In this document: positions 1 to 10,943 of the stretch, one piece after another
Position numbering within the stretch: position 1 is the first letter of the stretch
Layout: each line of letters begins with the position of its first letter
Source of the DNA: Siphonodentalium dalli
Lineage: Eukaryota > Mollusca > Scaphopoda > Gadilida > Siphonodentaliidae
Length of the DNA stretch: 64,000 nucleotides
Assembly (NCBI GenBank): GCA_032622095.1
Contig: CP136069.1
Span: forward strand, 16,979,273 to 17,043,272
Reading direction: 5' to 3'
Made by a program: the position numbers and the translations under genes
The notes under the pieces: generated by a model
Seen by the model: the letters and a program-made list of their open reading frames with translations, nothing else
The model's database searches: none
Told to the model about the DNA's origin: nothing

Positions 1-986
1 AATGTGACATACTCGGAACTTCCAAAAACGAAGACAATAATATTATTAAAAACATGATATTAACGAGTAAAACATATAACAAAATATCACATGCCATATC
101 GGGGAAACATAGGTCAAGATGTCATAACGTAGTATTACTTCTTAAACTTATTACATCCTTCAACCATTTGAAGAAGTTCAAGTGCGATGACACTGCGTGT
201 ACACAAGACTAACGATGTGCACTGCTCGACGACCAAATACGAACTGACAAAAGGCGCGAAATAACATTACCTGTGATTGGCTGAAATCCAATAGTGTCCA
301 ACAGTTTGTCTCAGATTGGGCGCTAAACTAGACAGAAAATAGATAGATAATAGACAAGTGGATAAGTTATTGGGCGTAGATAGAAATACGAAATAGCAAA
401 ACGCAGAACTGGTATGCGACTGGGAGCGGGAAGTGTATAGAACGGAATAGCGCGGAATGGAACGAAATGAACCAAGTACACGGAATGAAATGATTGCAAT
501 GCGGCTATAAAATGTATATTAGTGAGTTAGGTATAATAACTTAGTTAGTATACATGTGTAGCATGTTATAAAGGCATATACTGTTTTGGTATATAAAATA
601 GCACTGTCACAAAACCACCTGGTTCAAAATATAAACCACCTGGTTCAAAGTATCAACCACCTGGTTCAAAGTATAAACCACCTGTTTATAAGATAGTGTA
701 GCTTGGTGAATGTTACTACGGGTGTCCTTATGGCACCTGTTTTCAAACAGATGCAGATACTCTTATGAATATTCATGAATATATAGCTTTACACTAAATC
801 GCTATTGCAATATCGACTTGTGGTAATGCCGTTCGGAAGTATATACAAGCCATGCATGGATAATCTAGATATATATAGAGAGAGATAGAGTATATATTCA
901 ATTAGTTTCGATGATTACTTGACATATAATACACAAGTGGAGTGGGGCCTGGTAAATCCCGAATGAACAAAGCGGTCGATGCAAGT
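1..986. other. Intron sequence upstream of the last Prrx-A exon
   Basis: This stretch precedes the terminal Prrx-A exon and is presumably part of the intron that splits its homeodomain. No open frame with coding character was seen. It holds a 21-bp tandem repeat (separate entry) and short AT-rich runs; the rest is unremarkable. Confidence 0.5.
613..690. repeat. 21-bp tandem repeat, 3.5 copies, each with a CACCTG E-box
   Basis: The unit aaccacctggttcaaagtat plus one base is repeated with exact 21-bp spacing. CACCTG occurs at 616, 637, 658 and 679. CACCTG is the E-box type bound by Snail and ZEB family repressors, so this could be a regulatory cluster in the Prrx-A intron; that role is inference. 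It may equally be a neutral minisatellite. Confidence 0.8.
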
Positions 987-1418
987 CTGAATTTAGCGTG
1001 TCTGAAATTTGCAGAATGAGGTCCCCAGCTGGTGAATTTATAGCGAGTTAGCCTCACCAAATTCACCCTCTGGGGACCTCATTCTGCTTCAGTCTCATCT
1101 TCTGGGAAGTATCTATTGTCTCAAATTAACATTGTTTTTAGTTACTGTTTCCCTTCTGTTCAGTTTCTATACATATATAGTATATCCCATAATTTGCTGA
1201 AGATAAATAGCATAATCGAGGTGACTAATGGGAGAACATCACCAACGTCAACTGGAAAACTTCAATCTAATAATAGATCTCCCATAGTAGTTGAGGCCTA
1301 GGCAGAATTAGGTTCCCAGACGGTGGATTTGGTGACTATAGCCTGATATGCGTCATAGCGTCACTAAATTCACCCTCTGTGGACCTCATTCTGCAAATGT
1401 CAGGCACACTAAATTCAG
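987..1418. mobile_element. Fold-back element, family F, copy 1
   Basis: The ends are inverted repeats: CTGAATTTAGCGTGTCTGA at the left and its near complement at the right. Just inside each end is a hairpin built from GAATGAGGTCC and GGACCTCATTC around a gene-free loop that reads tgaattt...aaattca. The same structure recurs at 28874-29307 and 50407-50692, which shows that it is a dispersed element. No coding capacity was seen. Confidence 0.75.
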
Positions 1419-1645
1419 GAGTTGGCCGATGGTTTTACCAATGGGACCAGTCGATTATTTTATTTACTACCCACTTTTCACCATTAAAATGCGTTAATTT
1501 TATAGATAACGTATAACAATTCGAATGCGCCATGATGAACAAACCAGAATAAATGAGTGCTAAGAATAGATTTCTTGGATTTTCCTCACAATTACTGCTG
1601 CTATTTCCCTGAAAATCATATAGTTTTTTCTTTACGTTTCTGCAG

Positions 1646-1984
1646 GTATGGTTTCAAAACAGAAGGGCGAAATTCCGAAGGAACGAGAAGAATATGATTA
1701 CAAACAGGAATTATGTCTATGGACGATCTCCGGAGAATGTACCTATCGAACAACATATGACTTTCCAAAATAGACCGGTACCTTCCGAAAAAGACTTCAT
1801 GCCTTGGAACGGTAACACGTCATCGTTTAACCCTGTTTCGCCAATGCCGTCATCAAGCTGTGCGTTCATGAACCATTCTTATGGAAACTCTGCGCCAATG
1901 GACGCATCATTGAGACTTCGTGCGCATGAATATGGCGGCTTTGTGCCTCAGTCTCCGTACTGTCCCCCTCAGCTACCTCAATAG
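1646..1984 (+). CDS. Prrx: Prrx-like homeobox gene A, terminal coding exon (partial gene)
   Basis: The exon opens after a good acceptor (tttctgcag at 1637-1645) at homeodomain residue 47 and codes for 112 residues before TAG. The first residues are VWFQNRRAKFRRNE, the end of recognition helix 3, with W48, F49, Q50, N51 and R53 intact; Q50 is the paired-like state. The intron between homeodomain residues 46 and 47 matches the position in Prrx-B here. Further on, VPIEQ matches the conserved 'EQP' block of Prrx proteins, and DASLRLRAHEYGGF near the C-terminus is an OAR-type motif. The 5' exons, with the rest of the homeodomain, must lie left of the window. The protein would act in the nucleus as a sequence-specific transcription factor. 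Prrx is favoured over other paired-like genes by helix 3 plus the OAR and EQ blocks. With only one exon visible, orthology to a particular vertebrate paralogue cannot be stated. Confidence 0.9.
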   Translation, partial: VWFQNRRAKFRRNEKNMITNRNYVYGRSPENVPIEQHMTFQNRPVPSEKDFMPWNGNTSSFNPVSPMPSSSCAFMNHSYGNSAPMDASLRLRAHEYGGFVPQSPYCPPQLPQ

Positions 1985-2601
1985 TTCTATGAATTCTTAT
2001 CGGTTGTAAGCAGAGGAGTTATGACGTATGTAAAACGACTCGGTCTGTTGCCGGGCAATCATGCGAAAACATGGGATACGCCCAGAATATAGTGCAGCGC
2101 GCCAGAACTCAGTCAGCGGAGGCCGTAAGACAGGAGGTCAAGGGTCAAGCCTGTAGATCGAAGGGAATCTTTTCGATGAAAAAAATGGTGTATTTGTAGA
2201 TACATCGATCGAGGATGGCGGTTGTCACGTGACGGAGCTCGAAAAAGCACGCTGTTCTGCTGCTCGTGCGCACCAATCACCGATCAGCATTTCGTTATTC
2301 GCATTTCGACAAAAAAGAAAGGTTATCAGAACTGATAACCCAAAAAACCAGCTGACGTTCTCTGTTATAAGCTGAATGACCCCAAAATATTTGGGAAAAT
2401 GTGATGCCCTTGCATCATCATGCTTGTGGCAATGTCATCTACTCCTTAATCTACATCGCATCAGCCATGTGAATGTTTAAAGGATTATGTAACCATTGTG
2501 CCATTGGTTGCACGAACACCACTTCTTCAAAGCAGACGCCCTTGTGTTTCTGGATTCTGCAAACTGTAATTTTATCATGACTTGTGTCCAATGCCATTTT
2601 G
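1985..2601. other. Prrx-A 3' flank, probable 3' UTR and intergenic
   Basis: This follows the Prrx-A stop codon. No AATAAA signal was found close to the stop. No other gene was seen; the end of the 3' UTR cannot be placed from sequence. Confidence 0.4.
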
Positions 2602-2868
2602 TTAGCCCTTTCATGACGTGAGCTCCACTGGTGTAACATTAAAGATCCCGTGCCAGTTCATTCTCTTATATATGCGAGTCTCATATTGGGAGCATCGCAT
2701 ATATAAGATAATACAATGGCTTACAAGGTCAAGGTAAATATTGTTAGGCCAATGCATTCTCTTATATATGCGAGGCGCCCTATGAGAGACTCGCATATAT
2801 AAGAGTATATATGTATTGGCACAGGGTTTTTCGAATAATTTCAGGAAGCTCCGGCCATTTCGTGTTAA
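2602..2868. mobile_element. Hairpin MITE, family B, copy 1
   Basis: The left end reads (t)tagccctttcatgacgtgagct and the right end agctccggccatttcgtgttaa. These are degraded forms of the family B terminus TTAACCCTTTCGTGACGGG. Inside are two facing hairpins (about 2650-2724 and 2750-2826) of the 69-bp type with altered loops. The TTAA end plus CCCTTT suggests piggyBac-type mobilisation; this is inference from the ends only. Confidence 0.75.
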
Positions 2869-2981
2869 CCCCATTACACACATAGATAATTTATTTGTTG
2901 TGTATATATCAATCATATAGATTCTATTAATGCACATCATTAAAAAAATTCATGTTTAGAGCTGTTCATTCTTTATTATAT

Positions 2982-3461
2982 ATGTGACCCGCCATATCAA
3001 ATCCAGTCGTAAGTCGGGATTTTTTTACACTGTGCCAATGCATTCTCTTATATATGCGAGTCGACCATATGTCGCCTCGCATATATAAGAGAATGCATTG
3101 GCCTAACAAATTTTTACAATTTAAATAATTTTTTCTTGTATTCTTTAACAATTTTATAATTTTACCCATACAGAGCCCCAGACAAACATGAGCAGACGAC
3201 ACTCTTCTATATGCTTCTATATATGTGTGGGGCTCCCTGCAGGGTAATGGATGTTTTTTTATTATTTTATGTGCTAAAAAATGTAAGAAACATTTATTAC
3301 AAAAAAATGATAAAAAATTGTTAGGCCAAAATTGTTAGGCCAATGCATTCTCTTATATATGCGAGGCGACATATGGTCGACTCGCATATATAAGAGAATG
3401 CATTGGCACAGGGTAAAAAAAATCCCGACTTACGACTGGATTTGATATGGCGGGTCACATA
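2982..3461. mobile_element. Hairpin MITE, family C, copy 1
   Basis: The element has long terminal inverted repeats beginning ATGTGACCCGCCATATCAAA and continuing to about 40 bp. Two facing 69-bp hairpins lie inside (about 3032-3102 and 3339-3407). Between them is a family-specific middle (agccccagacaaacatgagc) that is absent from families A, B and D. The transposon superfamily is not assignable from these ends. Confidence 0.85.
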
Positions 3462-3812
3462 TCTGGTATGGTCCATACTATTTTGAAAATTGAAATGACA
3501 TAAACTTTTACTTTATCAGCCTCAAATATAAGGGTATGATACACCATTCCATACATCTTGGAGAATCCTTCGACTGACAACTTTGGTGAGAATGATAGAT
3601 CAAATAACTGTGAGTTTGGACACAAATGAGGTATCAGCTTGTTTGGAAAATAGTATAACATATGATAATAACAGCCAAAATACTATGCAATATACCATTA
3701 TCTCAGTTCATTACCCTTTTCCTCGTTTCTGGTCACGTTTGTGATCGCCTCGGCCATTTTGAAGCATGATACTCATCAACTCGACACCACGTGATATGTA
3801 AAGAAACTGCCA
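3462..3812. other. Intergenic, nothing recognised
   Basis: AT-rich unique-looking sequence between two MITEs. No exon or RNA gene was seen. Confidence 0.4.
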
Positions 3813-4212
3813 TTAACCCTTTACGCAACAAACCGGCCAAAACCGGCCAAATAAAGCTTCAACAGCCTAAAATATCTTCGGTCTGTCTCAATAGAACCAT
3901 ACACATATGGGTATCATTGGAACCGGCTCCTTGACCACATTGTGATAGTTACAGTTATGCCCTGTGCCAATGCATTCTCTTATATATGCGAGTCGACCAT
4001 AGGTCGCCTCGCATATATAAGAGAATGCATTGGACTAAAAAAAATCTTTTTTTAACACTTTTTACCATTTTTTCTTACATTCTTTAACAATTTTATAATT
4101 TTTAATGTGTTAAGCCAATGCATTCTCTTATATATGCGAGGCGACCTATGGTCGACTCGCATATATAAGAGAATGCATTGGCACAGGGCCCTTCTGTTGG
4201 GTAAAGGGTTAA
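3813..4212. mobile_element. Hairpin MITE, family A (piggyBac-like), copy 1
   Basis: The element is flanked by TTAA at 3813 and 4209, with inverted ends CCCTTTACGCAACA and TGTTGGGTAAAGGG. TTAA target sites with a CCCTTT-type start are the mark of piggyBac-type elements. The long left arm (cggtctgtctcaat...ggttccaatg type sequence) is followed by two facing 69-bp hairpins at 3966-4034 and 4114-4182, which are reverse complements of each other. About 400 bp, non-coding. Confidence 0.9.
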
Positions 4213-5080
4213 CAGGTGCGTGTGATGACAGTAGTAATATGACCATATACGCTGGCGTAATTAACGAACAGCAGCTAAATCACACACTAGGTTTATATAT
4301 GTGGCTTTTAAATGTTTATTAAATGTTTATTTTGGAATTCTGATTACGACATTAATGCTTTACGCCCACCGATCTACTGTGCCACAAAAGTGGTCGCATA
4401 AATTCAAAACAACAGCGTCGTATTAAATAATAATTGGTGACGTCACAAAATCAGATATAGTCTATATACGACCCAAGCATCAAATTCAAAGTAAAATTAG
4501 TCCAGTAAGATACCAAAGTTTAATAAAATCTTGACGGTTAAAGATACGGGCGGCGTTAGCGGTGGGTATGCTGTTAAAATATTCACCTCCGTCAATAACC
4601 GCCTTAAACAGAAAGAATTGTAAAATATAGACATACCTTGTTCTTATACCAATCATAAATATGGCATAAACAGTATGTTATTGTCAAATGTTTTTCCTTT
4701 GTTATGTAAACAAAAGCAAAAAACGTTACTGAACCTGGCTTTTGTTTAGATCCGGATATGGTAAACATAAAGAGCGTTATTTGTTACTGTGTTCCTGATA
4801 TGGAAATAATAAAGAGCGTTTACATCATTTGTGTGTGATTAACCAAAAGAATTCCGCTGTGTTATGTAAACAGAAGCAAAACTTCTGTAACAAGAGCATG
4901 TTCTTGACGACAATATACTATTTACGCGCTAATTTTGTTTGGCATATGAACAAAACTATATATATTTTAATATTCCTTCCGTTGATGGCAATTTAAACAA
5001 ATATGAATATTTCTGCAACGAACGCCATCCGAGCCTTTAAAGCGACACTTCACACAGTAGATCGGGGGGCGTAAAGACTT
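4213..5080. other. Intergenic, nothing recognised
   Basis: No gene was seen. Two short motifs 'taaagagcgtt' near 4770-4820 resemble pieces of the Helitron-like units at 10944-16680, so part of this stretch is probably old repeat. Confidence 0.35.
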
Positions 5081-5084
5081 TTTA

Positions 5085-5320
5085 CCCTGTGCCAATGCAT
5101 TCTCTTATATATGCGAGTCGACCATAGGAGAATGCATTGGCCTAACAATTTTTTATCTTTTTTTATAATTTTTCTTACAATTTTTAGGACATAAAATAAA
5201 ATAAACATCCATTACCCTGCAGGGAGCCCCACACATATATAGAAGCATATAGAAGAGTGTCGTCTGCTCATGTTTGTCTGGGGCTCTGTATGGGTGAAAT
5301 TATATTATCTTTAACAATTC
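5085..5320. mobile_element. Family C hairpin MITE, truncated
   Basis: One hairpin (5093-5142) has lost its centre: the left arm to the ATA loop is joined directly to the outer right arm. It is followed by the family C middle on the opposite strand (ending gtttgtctggggctctgtat). The second hairpin and the terminal repeats are missing. Confidence 0.75.
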
Positions 5321-5330
5321 ATCATCGCGG

Positions 5331-6091
5331 TCTGGGCAGCTCACAATTAGAATGGAGACGCATTTTCAAATCATCACTTGCATCTCACAAGTGATCAAAT
5401 CACCACACAAGTCACCACACAAGTTACCACAAGTCACCAAATGTCACCACACATCTGTAAGATAATAACTACATATATCGTCCAATCATCCAGACTTATA
5501 GAATAATGTGGTACAAAAACGACTTCATTCAATCGACAACCATGACGAATTTCTCAAAATTCAAAAAAAAAAAGCCATTTGCACCTGCCTATTGTTATGA
5601 CCTCCTTAAGATCTATATTCGATTTTTCCGTGGCGCAAATAAATTTAGCTAAATTATGTCAACATCGAGATCAACACAACGTTACCAGCAACTGATAGAT
5701 TACAGTAACTATTCTTCTACAACACCATTCAGGCCAGACGCCCACACGCACAATGCATGTGGTCGTCTGGAACGCGCGCGCCAGTCAAATGTATGCATAA
5801 ATGTAAGTTTGTTTGGTTACCCCTCCACCACACGGCCCATTGATAAATGTTTGAATGCACACATGTATGTAAAATGACTGCTTATATATGTATATCTTTG
5901 GGTAATAAACATTTAAAAAAAAAAAAAGTCACCACACAATTATATAAAAAAAACACTCTCGAGTTTTGAATTTTCACCACACAAGTACATTACATCTGTC
6001 GGAGAGCGGACGGACAGACTGATTACATAATACGACATTTTTTTCAAACAGGCGTATAAAAACGGTGTCTGACGGTGCAGAAAAAATGTCA
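5331..6091. mobile_element. Repeat family H, copy 1, with a nested retroposon
   Basis: The flanks of this copy (5331-5453 and 5928-6091) match, on the opposite strand, the sequence at 16687-16925. Shared blocks include gaatggagacgcattttcaa, ctctcgagttttgaattttc and ggagagcggacggacagact. The middle, 5454-5927, is a later insertion. No coding capacity was seen. Confidence 0.8.
5454..5927 (+). mobile_element. Retroposed insert with AATAAA and poly(A) tail
   Basis: The insert is 474 bp and ends in AATAAA (5904-5909), 9 bases, then a run of 13 A. It is flanked by GTCACCACACA at 5443-5453 and 5928-5938, an apparent 11-bp target duplication. The target itself is repetitive in this motif, which weakens that point. 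The features fit target-primed reverse transcription of a polyadenylated RNA, such as a SINE, a LINE 3' end or a processed transcript. The open frame at 5656-5877 has no recognisable domain. Confidence 0.7.
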
Positions 6092-6501
6092 ACGCTGTCT
6101 GCATATATGTGGCATTAAATTATCGACGGTGCTGTATTGCTATTGTGCTATGTGGCCGCACATGTACAGTTATGCTACATAGCATCGCTAGAAATCAGAC
6201 AGTTTTAATTAATTATAACAATGTTTGTGGCTGCTTGTGAGTGAAATTGCGTCAAATAGGCATATGTCAGCTGCTTAAGAGAAACAGGACTTTCCGATGG
6301 GCAAAGAACCTAAAAAGTTAACACCCACCCGGTTGTGAAGCCAATTTTGGTTTAAACATATTTATTACTAATAAGTATATTACAATACAGATTGGCATTG
6401 GAATTAGAGGACACGTGCTATCCACCTATGCATAACCCCCTCTCCCAATTGCCGTTATAACACTGATATATAATAATTTTGGTTGTCAACACAATAAGTA
6501 T
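6092..6501. other. Intergenic, nothing recognised
   Basis: AT-rich sequence without exon signals or a recognisable element. Confidence 0.35.
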
Positions 6502-6506
6502 AACAT

Positions 6507-6887
6507 AGTTCGGGAGCCCGAATATGTTCTATTTACACTTTTGCGTACAAAAGGTTTGACCCCCTAAAGTTGGTACCAATAATGGAACATTCTGAAAAAC
6601 CGATTTCTTAAGTTGCGCATTCCTGGGGTTTAGGGGCAGCTGAACCCCAAAAAGTGCCAAAAATCACTTCTATTTACACTTCCGCGTACATCGATGAATT
6701 TTGGTTTGATGATACTCCTAATTGTACTGATTAAGAAAACACAACTTAAGAAATGGATTTTCCTGGGGTTTTCAGATAAGAAAGGGGGTCCCATGCTGAA
6801 CCCCAAAACGTGATTTTTCACTTTTTTTTACACTTTCGGGTACATCCATAATTTTTGGTCTCAAAGTACTTTGCGGGCTCCCGAACT
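6507..6887. mobile_element. 381-bp terminal-inverted-repeat element with 5-bp target duplication
   Basis: The ends AGTTCGGGAGCCCG and CGGGCTCCCGAACT are inverted repeats, and AACAT flanks both sides (6502-6506 and 6888-6892). Internally, a module with ctgaaccccaaaa and tttacacttt.cgtac occurs about three times. No transposase was seen, so it is non-autonomous; the superfamily is not assigned. Confidence 0.8.
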
Positions 6888-6892
6888 AACAT

Positions 6893-7559
6893 ATTTGCAA
6901 GCCAATGTTTCTGTCCCGAAAGCTATTTGCGTTGCTCAGTAGCATGTAGATGTGCGGCCAGGCGATACTAGCAATAAACACCCATGTTCAAGTGATCCTG
7001 CTAATATACTATGATGCTGGTATGACAAACTGATGCCGTTACGAAAAAGTTGTCATTTTTGTGGCGATTTAAGAAACAAACAGTGTGTTTATGAAACAAT
7101 CAAGAGCAAATATATATATACTCTGAAAAATATAATAATTCCCGAGCTGGAGTCTCTAAAACGACGCGAATAACCATCTTGATTATAGTCGATTTTCAAC
7201 AACTAATACCGCCAGTATTAAACATATTTCGCAATAAATATGGCTTTTCCTTGATATGTTCAGATTATCGGAACACCGCGAAAAGGTCAAATTAAAAAAA
7301 TATAACGGTACTTTTTGTTAACAGCCTCAGTTTGCCCCAACAGCATCATAGCAATTCAGCAGGACCCAACCGCATCATAGCACATTAGCAGGACCACTTG
7401 ACCAGGGTGGTAAAGGGTGAATGCGTCAATGAGTATTCATGTCCATTATCGTTTTATTTTGTAAAACACCCGCAGCTCCTCGACCCCCCCCCCCCATGTT
7501 TTAGCCAGAGAGGCATCAGATCAAATGGTATATATAGGTGTGAGAACCATAAAACCCGG
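6893..7559. other. Intergenic, nothing recognised
   Basis: No gene was seen. It contains a C run (about 7485-7495) and AT-rich sequence. Confidence 0.35.
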
Positions 7560-7715
7560 TTATGTGTAGGAAATGTTCAGATAATAAGTTCAACAAACGA
7601 CCATTGGTCATTGAACTTATTATGTGAACATTTCCCACCAATGGAGAAGAATCCTTCTGCACTTCCTATTATCTTTTGTCTGCTTCTATTTTCTGATCAT
7701 ACCTCAGATGAATAA
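7560..7715. mobile_element. Fold-back repeat, family E, copy 1
   Basis: A hairpin at 7568-7636 pairs GGAAATGTTCAGATAATAAG with its complement. The same hairpin and flank recur near 55098-55159 and 57095-57156, with a fragment at 61598-61626. The open frame crossing it (7398-7715) is not conserved between copies and is not a gene. Confidence 0.65.
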
Positions 7716-7786
7716 TCGATCATTCCAATATATATTTTTATAATACTGAGTGGGACAATTCATTGAGTAGATATATACAGAGAGGA

Positions 7787-8069
7787 TTAACCCTTTCGTG
7801 ACGGGAGCTGCGCTGGTGCATCATTAAAGACCATGTGCCAGTGTATTCTATTATATATGCGAGTCTCCCATATAGGGAGCCTCGCATACATATATATATA
7901 AGAGTATATAAGAGCATGCACTGGCTTACAAGTTCAAGGTAAATATTGTTAGACCAATTCATTCTCTTATATATGGGAGCCGTCATATGGGTGACTCGCA
8001 TATATACGAGAATGCATTGGCACAGGGTTTTCACAAAATTTCAGGAAGCTCCAGTCATGGAAGGGTTAA
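7787..8069. mobile_element. Hairpin MITE, family B, copy 2
   Basis: TTAA flanks both ends (7787 and 8066). The left terminus CCCTTTCGTGACGGGAGCT matches the right AGCTCCAGTCATGGAAGGG after some decay. Two facing hairpins of the 69-bp type, both diverged in the loop, lie inside. This is the best-preserved family B copy. Confidence 0.85.
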
Positions 8070-9024
8070 CCATGTATAGTTATATACGATTGATTACGCG
8101 AGAATATTATATATATATAAAATTGTTCTGGTAATTTCATGTAGTATTTGAAAAGCTTCAAGAAAAACAATGGATCTGGAGCGAGAACCTGGTGCCTCCG
8201 TGTTGTGAAATGTGCTATCCATGCAACTTTCATATAAAATTAATGGTCGATTGTAGTCTGGCCATATAAACAAGGACTTTTAATTGCGAAAAACGCCTTG
8301 TTGTCAGAAACATGCAGATGGGTACGTCTTCAAGAAAACGCAGCGGATTGGCGCCAGTAAAATTTGGCAGTGGGAGCGAACTATCGGAGTCTGAACAACG
8401 CTGAACCATCCGAAACAACAGCCAGTGAGCTGCTGTGAGAGGATAAGAATTCCTGTGGAACGCACCCTTGGAGATCCTTCAAGATAACGCAAAGTGTCAA
8501 AAACATATATTCCTCGTTTTTATGGAATATGTTCATGGTTGTCATAATTAATGAACACATTTGACGAACGCTTACACATGTTCCAGTCACTTGAATACCA
8601 AGCTATTGTATAGGTCTACGGGTGTCTTTGTTTTTTCTTCTGTCGTAGATTTTGGCATGTGGCGTTTCCGTCACGCTATTTTCGCTGCAACTTCGAGGCC
8701 ACCACGCGCATTTTGTCATCCATGGGCTCATTAGTCATAACCACTTCATCAGGGGATGAGTCATCTAGGTGTCATTAGTCAGGGACGTCACCACAGGTGA
8801 AGAGCTGCGTGGAGTCTCACCCTCCAACTTTGGTAAACAGTTTCAACATATGGAAATTTCATGCCTGACACATCATTATCAGTTGGACATTTTCAGACCA
8901 AAATTTGGTTGAAATTGTTCTGATAGTTTGAAGTTTCAACATATATCTAGTGTGATTCACACTGTGTGAATTTTGTAGTTTTAGAAACTAATATTGGATG
9001 TGCATGTTGGATTGACCGATTTGG
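8070..9024. other. Intergenic, nothing recognised
   Basis: Overlapping short open frames on the minus strand near 8230-8590 show no domain and occur in several frames at once, which argues against coding. No repeat boundary was found. Confidence 0.35.
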
Positions 9025-9032
9025 GTGTTAGG

Positions 9033-9620
9033 CAGGGTCCGTGCTGGGCCGTAATTTGCTTTTGCCAAATATTTTTCCATATGAAAATATTTTTTGCCAA
9101 ATTCGTTCATAAATTGCCAAATACTATCACTGATATTATTAATTTATGCACAAAAAGAGTCTTATATTCCGATAATCGCTGTTCGAATGACTTTTGATAC
9201 CGATAGGAAGCCGTTATTTATTTATTGTCGCCTCTGTATTGAGGTTTATCATACAACAATAAACCAATAACTGAACAATAAAATTGTTGCTTCATCAGAC
9301 GCGCTCACCAAAAGAGGATTAGCTCAGTAAACACCACTGCAATAAATACTAGTAATCCCTCCATGCTCCACCCTAATGATATCTCAGATTAACTGCATAT
9401 TAATAGGTGTTAACTTTTCCAAAACACCACTAATACAATTATATTGTAACAGTTTCCTGAAATTATTGGTTAGTTGATTGACCAATTTTTTTTTTTTTTT
9501 CAGCTATCTTGAGGAATTAATAAGTGACTTGCCAAAACTTTTGCCAAATGAAAATATTTTTGGCCAAATGTGAATTATTTTTGCCATTGGCAAATTTGGC
9601 AAGTGGCAGCGTGAACCCTG
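9033..9620. mobile_element. Non-autonomous hAT-type element
   Basis: The 588-bp element starts CAGGGTCCGTGCTG and ends CAGCGTGAACCCTG. It is flanked by a perfect 8-bp duplication, GTGTTAGG, at 9025-9032 and 9621-9628. An 8-bp duplication plus a CAGGG terminus is characteristic of hAT elements. The subterminal regions are rich in TTTGCCAAAT, probable transposase-binding repeats. No transposase frame was seen. An inverted relative lies at 33509-34109. Confidence 0.9.
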
Positions 9621-9659
9621 GTGTTAGGTTGGAAAATTCCAAACCAAAGCCTAATATAT

Positions 9660-9950
9660 TTTAGTAAGACATGCACACGTGTATTATCGGCACGTAATAT
9701 ATTGATGTCCATGCCGGAACTTTTTTCAGTTATGTTAATTAGAATATAATTATGAGATAAACATGTGTGATAAGTGTGGTTGAACATGGAAATACACATT
9801 TAAAATTGAACTATCTTTTTTCTTGAAAGTGTCTTTACTTCCTCTTTGGGGGTGATAAGGAAATCAATATTAATTTATTTTAACCCCAGCCGTAGCGATA
9901 TCGTTTTTCCTTGATGAAATGTGATTATGTGAAAAAATTATGGATTTACA
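9660..9950. repeat. Dispersed repeat, family O, copy 1
   Basis: Shares ordered blocks with 36380-36690: gttaattagaatataattat, ttcttgaa.gtgtctttact and gaaatcaatattaatt, then a phrase ending 'taaccccag'. Its termini and class are not determined. Confidence 0.65.
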
Positions 9951-10079
9951 GGTAAGTAATTATATGAGTTATTATGCAGGTGACATTTGCCCAAAATTAG
10001 CCTTCAAATATATAGCAAGAATCCACGGTGCAATAACATGATTGTGACAAAAAATAATCAGAACATATAAATAAGTTCA

Positions 10080-10560
10080 AAAAAGACATTTTTGATGACG
10101 ACAGACCAGATGGTGCTAATAAACTGCGAACTTACAGAACTTTCAAAGACAATTATGACACAGAACCGTATCTGAGGTACGTTCGATCGTCAGCGACAAG
10201 AGAGAGATGTTCACTCGACTACGTGTTAGCAATCATATTTTAGCTATAGAAAAGGGTCGATACACGCAACCGAAAACGCCATTAAAAGACAGTATTTGTC
10301 ACATATGTGATGAACTTAAAGTTGAAACAGAAAAACATTTTATTATGGAATGCAGTGCGTATACGCTGACTCTAGAAAAGACTTATTTAATATTGCTCAA
10401 AATTATAGCATAGATTTCATAAACATGAGTGATGATGATAAGTTCATCTTAAAAATGAAAAATAAGGACAAACAAATAATCAATTCCGTGTGCAACATGA
10501 TCCGATTATTCTTTCTAAAAAGACAGAATGGCAATGTGGGGAAATAAACATTGAAAGTAT
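10080..10560 (+). mobile_element. Decayed 3' end of a LINE-type retrotransposon ORF
   Basis: The translation has RLRVSNHILAIEKGRY followed by CHICDELKVETEKHFIMEC, a C-x2-C-x9-H-x4-C knuckle. This arrangement is typical of the C-terminus of LINE reverse-transcriptase ORFs in marine invertebrates. A frameshift at about 10350-10370 moves the rest (RKDLFNIAQNY, then VCNMIRLFFLKRQ) to another frame, and a further one lies near 10200. Only the C-terminal part is left, the usual result of 5' truncation. Not functional. Confidence 0.75.
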
Positions 10561-10943
10561 TAATTTATAATACTAAGGATTATCTATCGTACATATTATG
10601 CCTATTACGTGTATTTTATTTTAATGTGTAATTTGTAACTGTTTCCATTGATGTATTGCAAAAAACCATCTGATCTTATCTCATCTTATCATCGCCCAAA
10701 TCAACAGTAAAATAATCGAATACACATATTCTGTCATTCTAAAATTTATTTCTCGAAACTGTGCAATCGATAGCGAGCTATGAAGAATTCCATGAACATT
10801 TGCCAGGTAATTTGCCGTCTGTGTGAATGTACACTTAGATAATTTAGTGACATGAGCATCATATCACCCATAGTAATGGGAAATTATCTACTGTAGTCCA
10901 AACAAGAAAACCAATCTCAGAAATGGTAACGCGTTCAAGTTCA

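Noticed and set aside
8230-8590. Three overlapping minus-strand frames
   Set aside because: All three reading frames are open over short distances; none has a domain, so coding is not supported.
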